A DNA stretch of 64,000 bases from Marisa cornuarietis (taxonomy: Eukaryota; Mollusca; Gastropoda; Architaenioglossa; Ampullariidae), in assembly GCA_004794655.1 (NCBI GenBank), contig SMMW01000001.1:15801001-15865000 (forward strand), written 5' to 3'. How positions within the stretch are numbered: position 1 is the stretch's first letter; each line of letters begins with the position of its first letter. A model generated the notes under the pieces. The model ran no database searches. It was not told the DNA's origin and saw only the letters and a program-made list of their open reading frames with translations. Positions 58,625-64,000 of this stretch are shown here, piece by piece. The translations under genes were made by a program, and so were the position numbers.

Positions 58625-59730
58625 GTATTTCGTGGTCGCGGACAAAAAAGCGTACGAGGGACAGTTTGCCTGGAAGCGCAGCATGCCCTGTGGTTGCCAA
58701 GCGAAAACACACAGTCTCTCACGCACTCGCGCGCGCACGCACACACACTCAAAAGCACACACAGGGCTTAGCGGAGACACTGCCGACAGTGTTTTGTCTT
58801 GACCTGTCCCCACAGGCGCGAAAACAAAGACACATTTGTCTCAGATACACAGAACCATGTCAAGTTTCTGACTCGCGAGGCGCTAATTTCTTGGGGCACT
58901 CCTCTTTTCCCTGTCCTTCAGTCAGGGGTGGAACGACATGAACTTATACACTCTACGTTAATATATGAAATATTTAGCCGAGCAAGGAGAATTTCAACTG
59001 TTTGCTTATCCTTAATCACGGCTTAATGCTTAGTTGTTGTTATCAGTGGTGGTTTAGTGTAGCTTATGCTCCAGAGACTAAAGTTATCGTCGCCATGATG
59101 CGACCTTGTTTATCGTCATTCTGATATCACGCTGACGTCGTATCCCTGGAAATTCCATGCGAAAAGGGTCTTGTGAGAGGAAAAGCTATTGAAGGTCCAG
59201 TGTAGTGCAATATTTTTCTAGTTCCTGGGTAACACTTAGTGCAAGACACTATTTTCCAAACTACCGGATGAATAACCCGTTCCGTTCTCGAGGTAGAAGC
59301 TTACAAGCATCATTATGCATAGAAACAAAATGTCTGACGCCATGTTTGTACTCGGAAATGCCTAATTGACATATGATTCCAGCTCTCCCTTGTACAATCT
59401 CTGTGCCTGATGATGTTTGTATCTCGACAACGTAAGAAGAGTGTTCCCCCAGAGCTTGGGAAATATATAGTATCTTCAACTAAGCTTTACCCAGGCTTAG
59501 AAAAACAGGCTCCAGTAACCCTTTAATCTTTTAAGTATAAAGCAGGAACCATATGGTCCTGGACTAAAAAACATAAATTTCATTTTTTATTATACCATCC
59601 GCTGTCGCTATGTGAACTAAAAAATACAATTGTGCTTTGAAAATGTCTATACATACCTGTGTCTATCGAACATAAACTTTCATTTTCACTTTTCTTTTTG
59701 AACAGACTTTAAAGCCATTTGTTTTTCTCC

Positions 59731-59750
59731 GCTCTCTCTCTCTCTCTCTC

Positions 59751-59802
<52 letters not shown>

Positions 59803-59812
59803 CGTGCGTGCC
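59731..59812. repeat. CT/TG/CGTG compound microsatellite
   Basis: CT run, then TG run, then three CGTG units. Confidence 0.94.
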
Positions 59813-59900
59813 CGAGTGCGTGTAAGTGTTTGTGGGAGTGAATAATAGGAAATGAGCACGCTTTATATGCGTGTGATTGTGCCTTGTGGCACTTATCTTG

Positions 59901-59913
59901 GTTGCCTAGCGAC
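59901..59913. promoter_or_regulatory. Near-perfect X-box
   Basis: GTTGCCTAGCGAC differs at one base from the perfect palindrome 1.3 kb upstream. Confidence 0.35.
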
Positions 59914-60729
59914 AGCAACGGCTGGTTGAGTTTGATACAACCCGTAGATATGTGTACACACACACACACACCTAGCTGGGACGTGAGACACCTGCACGCG
60001 GCGGTCCTATAGCCTCACTTCTCTAGACAACAGCCTTGACCCGTGCCCCTTGAATATGACAAGCACACACATTAGCCCGTCCATTAAAGATAACCAAACT
60101 TTGAACCCATCACCATCTACTGTAAACGGCGGAAAAAGAAGACGAAGATCTAGGGGTATACCTTTCCATCCATTTCATTACTATTAGTAAATGATCTTTT
60201 GATGCTCTCTGGCCAATATATGGACTTTAAAGAAGGGACAAGTGAAGTCTACGCAACTATTGACATTGAACAGAATATTCGTTGGAAAGAAGAAATAATT
60301 TATTTACCGATGATGAGTATGCTAAGTGTTGTTCCTGTGGAACGTTGCCTGAGAAACTTGTTTAGGTTATGTTTTGCGACGAGAGCTTTTGTCTAAGTAT
60401 TAAATTCTCTACTGTCTCCACGCCAAAGGATGACAAATAAACACGTGTATGTAAATGCTGGCATCGCTTAAACAGCAGTTATGTACGTGAGTCTTCCTCT
60501 CTCCCACCAACACACCTCCCAATAATCACGGCCTAAACAAAGCCAAAACACTACCAATGTCGAACTTCTGAGATTCGCACTGAATCTTAAGATGTTTCAT
60601 CTTTCACATCCCGCACTTTCCTCTCAGATTGTATATGGATCTGCCGTATATCTTGGCAGGTTGAAGCCATTGTAAATTATGTCAAAAAGCCTGTGCTGTG
60701 TTCAGCTGTCAACGTGAAGTAGTTCACCC

Positions 60730-61200
60730 AGGACTTGTTTACGCGCACTCGCGCTCCGCGCGCGAGGAGCAGACGATACAAAGGGAGAGCACGCTAGAGA
60801 CTGGGGAGGTGGGAGGGGAGTTAAGAAGGTGAAGCCCTCTTCGCGCAGACGATGCGAACTTGAAAGAGCGCGCGGCCAAACACACACAGTGCACTGGTAG
60901 GCAGGAGGCAGCAAGCTCGCTAGTGAAGCAGTCATCGTTGACGCGATGTGATCGAAGGCAACATCTCGTTTTACATCGAGTTTTTTTTTTGTGTGTCAGG
61001 CGGCAGTCTCGCTGGCTCGGACACACGACGTGGGTTTCCAACATGTACGAGCTATAGCGGTGGTGTGGTATTAACAAGACGACCGCATGTTCTTGTCTTC
61101 GGCTTTGCTGGAGCCCCCGCGACAGTTTGGGGTCAGGAATATAGCTAGAACCCCGTGAGATCACGCCAGTTGTCGGCAGAATGCAACAGGCAAGAGGGGA
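60730..61200. promoter_or_regulatory. CpG-rich island, possible promoter of a plus-strand gene
   Basis: ACGCGCACTCGCGCTCCGCGCGCGAGG and further CG-rich stretches stand out from the AT-rich DNA on both sides. It ends at a candidate first coding exon (61207). No TATA box is obvious. Confidence 0.4.
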
Positions 61201-61206
61201 CTCTTG

Positions 61207-61249
61207 ATGGATCCTTACTGGATGGCTAGCATGCTACTTATGTCATGGG
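61207..61249 (+). CDS. Candidate first coding exon, unknown gene
   Basis: An ATG directly after the CpG-rich island opens MDPYWMASMLLMSW and ends at a strong donor (GGGG|TAAGTC, cut before GTAAGT). One base of the next codon is left over. Without a second exon it cannot be confirmed; no product is inferred. Confidence 0.25.
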
Positions 61250-61576
61250 GTAAGTCGCGACTTGAAATAACGATCTGCTAGGGTCAGATTTAAGAGCGAC
61301 CGAACTGTCGAATTAGTACTATTGTAGTGTCCTCTGATTTTTTTTTTTTTTATCTATACAGGTATGGTTATGTGCGATCGATCGGGTAACCAAATCTAAC
61401 CGAAAATTCAAGTCAGCTATAGGTTTACGGTGTAGACAAATATGTTACTCAAAGGAACACTTTTCATTTAAGTGTGTTCTCTCTCTTAAATGTGTGGGTG
61501 TGTGTGTCACGATTAATATGACATACATAAGACATACAAGCACACAAGACAGGGCAACGCTTCTGCATCGCTGAAT

Positions 61577-61805
61577 TCAAAAGTCTATAAATAACGGGCT
61601 GCATGGCGCCTTGATCGGCGTTGAGAACACGGGGGATTGGTAGCTTACAAACTCTTCAGTCTTCTGAGTCATCGGCTGTGTGAACAAAACTAGGTTTGAA
61701 CTGGCCGCATTCAATGTCTGTGTGTACCGCCGCACCTTACACTTGATGGCATGGGCTTGGTAACTGGGGTTCGTTGCAACATACACTATGTTGAGCCCCA
61801 CCCAC
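61577..61805 (-). CDS. Probable terminal exon of an unidentified gene
   Basis: On the minus strand a pyrimidine-rich acceptor (GGATATTTTTTTTAG) opens 76 codons ending in TGA. It reads WVGLNIVYVATNPSYQAHAI, then KCKVRRYTQTLNAASSNLVL and FTQPMTQKTEEFVSYQSPVF, ending PCSPLFIDF. Codons end often in C or G (AAC, CAG, AAG, GTG) in an AT-rich neighbourhood. No domain is recognised. Earlier exons would lie at higher coordinates or beyond the window. Confidence 0.4.
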
Positions 61806-64000
61806 CTAAAAAAAATATCCCCAACACAAAACCAAAGTACTAAAACATGAAATAACATTGCTACACTGTTGTTCAGTTACAGTTAACCAGTTAATTCATG
61901 TGGGTTCAGATTTATTTGTTGCAGGCATGTTGGTTAGGATGGGAAGAAAAGTATAGCTAATTATAATACCAAACCCTCATAAACCCAATTACAGACTATA
62001 GCTTTGATATAGCTTATAGAAGAGCCTTAAGTGCTCTCAAGGAGTCACCAAAAGGCAGATCATATTAGCTTTGACAGTCATATATAACCCATTCTGCCTG
62101 AATTTGTCTTTAGTAACTCAGGTTTCTGCATGCTTAATTTTTAATCTTTTTCGAATTGAATTGATAGCCCAAATAATGATTGTTACTGCAGAATTTCTTT
62201 AGATATGTTCATCTGTAGCTATATTAAAGAATAACATTGTAATTTTTTTAAACTGAAAATGTCAGGTTAAAGAGTTCACACTTAAAATAAGAACTACAGG
62301 CCTCAGTATCTTCCATTTAGTGTTAACAGTAATTTGTCAACGTAATGAAAAAAACATCATATTTCACTGGATGATAAGTTTAAAAAAAAACTAAGGCAGA
62401 GAGCCCCATAACCAACTGGCTATAGTGGTCTTGAACTTGTGGTTTCTCATGTCCAAGATGTGCCATGTGGAAGGCAGAAACTACCCTTTCTTTTCACTGC
62501 CTTTTCCTTACTTGATAAATCAAGTACTCATTTTTCTTGGACAGCTACTGGGTGGGAAGACTGTTAGGGTTGGTTTTTGCCATATGGTCATTAAGTTCTG
62601 CAACAAAACACCTTTTTAGTTGTGAAGTTGTGTACATGTACTACCCGCCAGACTTCTGTACCTCTTTCTGTTCTGATAATCAGTCTTTAAAACTACAAAA
62701 CTGAGAAAAAATAAATTTTGAGAATTCCAGGTACATGCTTGCTTATTTAACGGACAGTAAATGTTGTACAGTAATTATCTGTTTATGCATACTGTAAGCT
62801 AATATCTTTTCTTGTCTATTTGTATACATTTGTCTACTTGTCTGCACAAAAGCCACTTGCCTGTACAATAATCAGCACACAAAAACAGAATTATTTGAGT
62901 AGCTTAAAGATGAACTTACTGCTGTGTTTCTTAAACTAGTTCCCCAGCATAATTTTGTTGTTGTTGTTGTTGTTAACGGGCATTGAGCTTACAAATAGGC
63001 ATATCAAACAGAAGCTGGAAAGGGGGTCTTCATCATCAGCACTTGCAAAGTGCACATTTTTCTTGATAGATGATGTCATGAAAAAAATTGTAAATGGAGT
63101 CAGCTTGTAAACAAATATATTTTGTAAAGCCGCTGAGGTAGACTTGATTTTTCTATGCTAGAAATCATTAAAAGTTAATTGCTGTTAACTTTTCTAGGGT
63201 TAATAATGTCTGATGCTTGAATTTTTTCGTAAGGTTTGTTTACACCAAGCATAACCAGGACCGATTTGAGCTGAGTTAAACATGAGAATGGGTTAACTAA
63301 TTTTACAAAAATTGTTTAAGACTAAATATCACTCAAATTATTTTTTTTAAAGAAAAGCTTAAGTTTGTCCTACGTATAACTATAACAAACAATATAACAA
63401 GCTATTTTTAAATCTTCCAGGATGATGTTCACAAAGAAACTGCTTGCTATACAGAAATGCTATCAATACTTTAGTTGCAATGCCAGGTGTGACACAAAAA
63501 TTATGTTTGTTATTAACTATGTGAGGAATAATGAGAAATAAATGTGGGAGAATATGTTGAGATAAAAATAAAGGCTCATATCTTTTGCAAATTTTTAAAA
63601 GTCACTGGCTGTGCCTTTTTCTCCCTTCTCTACTATCCCCCCTCTACTGTTTTAAATGCTTTTCACTACTGTTTTCTCCATTTCCTTATTATCTATTTAA
63701 CGCCCACATCCAAAGTCCCCCGAACTCCTCTGCTCTCTCTCTCTGGACTCCACAGCCGGTTTTTTTTTCTCCTTAATATCATTCACCTCATACAAGTATA
63801 TCCTAGCCTCTTTCTCCTCACCTCCACTCCTTGCACTATGAAAGGGCCCATGAATGTGCTGACCTGTAAAGAACTGATAAGTTTTCTTTTTATTATTTGG
63901 GCCTAGCTGGGGGTAGCAGATGCGTGAGTAGGAGGAGTCGACAGAAATAGCATCTTCTTCCAGTCTGCTCCCAATAAATCAGGGGGATGTGTGCTATACT
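61806..64000. other. Non-coding stretch at the right edge
   Basis: AT-rich with a short TTG array near 62958. No exon with credible borders was seen on either strand; a pyrimidine-rich plus-strand frame at 63544-63906 lacks coding bias. Confidence 0.4.

Noticed and set aside
58392..58802. 136-codon plus-strand frame containing the X-box
   Set aside because: It runs through a TG array and a CA-type repeat. No exon borders; the X-box is a better explanation for the GC-rich part.
59261..59479. 72-codon minus-strand frame
   Set aside because: AT-rich codons, no acceptor pair and no domain; could be an old repeat but nothing supports it.

Overview
The window is animal nuclear DNA. Coding sequence is split by GT-AG introns, dinucleotide and tetranucleotide microsatellites are very frequent, and there are non-LTR retrotransposons, tRNA-derived SINEs and no operons. 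The repeat style (APE-RT LINEs, SINEs with a shared 3' end containing a GGATATGGCGCTATA-like stretch, TTATCTCCCTTT motifs, long CA, ACAG and CCAA arrays) suggests a mollusc, most likely a gastropod. That assignment is inference.

Region 3601-17129 (+) holds the one gene I can assemble almost completely: 17 to 18 small exons in phase-compatible order, about 630 codons, ending in a TGA. The protein has no catalytic motif. It carries scattered short units of the form H-F-x-L-G-x-D/E, like the SAXO/TEX45/PPP1R32 group of axonemal microtubule-binding proteins. Its 12th intron holds a nearly intact RTE-type LINE (8779-11970, minus strand) with a perfect 12-bp target-site duplication and two frame breaks. 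One of the breaks lies in a three-copy 8-bp repeat.

Region 17130-64000 is mostly non-coding. It contains several SINEs (one at 25428-25691 with a perfect 11-bp duplication), two 5'-truncated LINE fragments of CR1/L2/Jockey-like type (about 35214-35640 plus; 46557-47745 minus), more than twenty microsatellites, and CpG-rich islands near 38690-39220 and 60730-61200. A few isolated coding-like islands look like single exons of genes I cannot assemble: 27909-28175 (-), 61577-61805 (-), 19638-19806 (+), 32578-32829 (+), 61207-61249 (+).

Regulatory-type signals include a perfect RFX X-box at 58612-58624 with a near-perfect one at 59901-59913, and at least nine perfect TGACGTCA (CRE) palindromes, three of them within 215 bp. 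I see no clearly new biological system. The best leads are the modular axonemal-like gene with its intronic LINE, the orphan exons, and the CRE and X-box sites.
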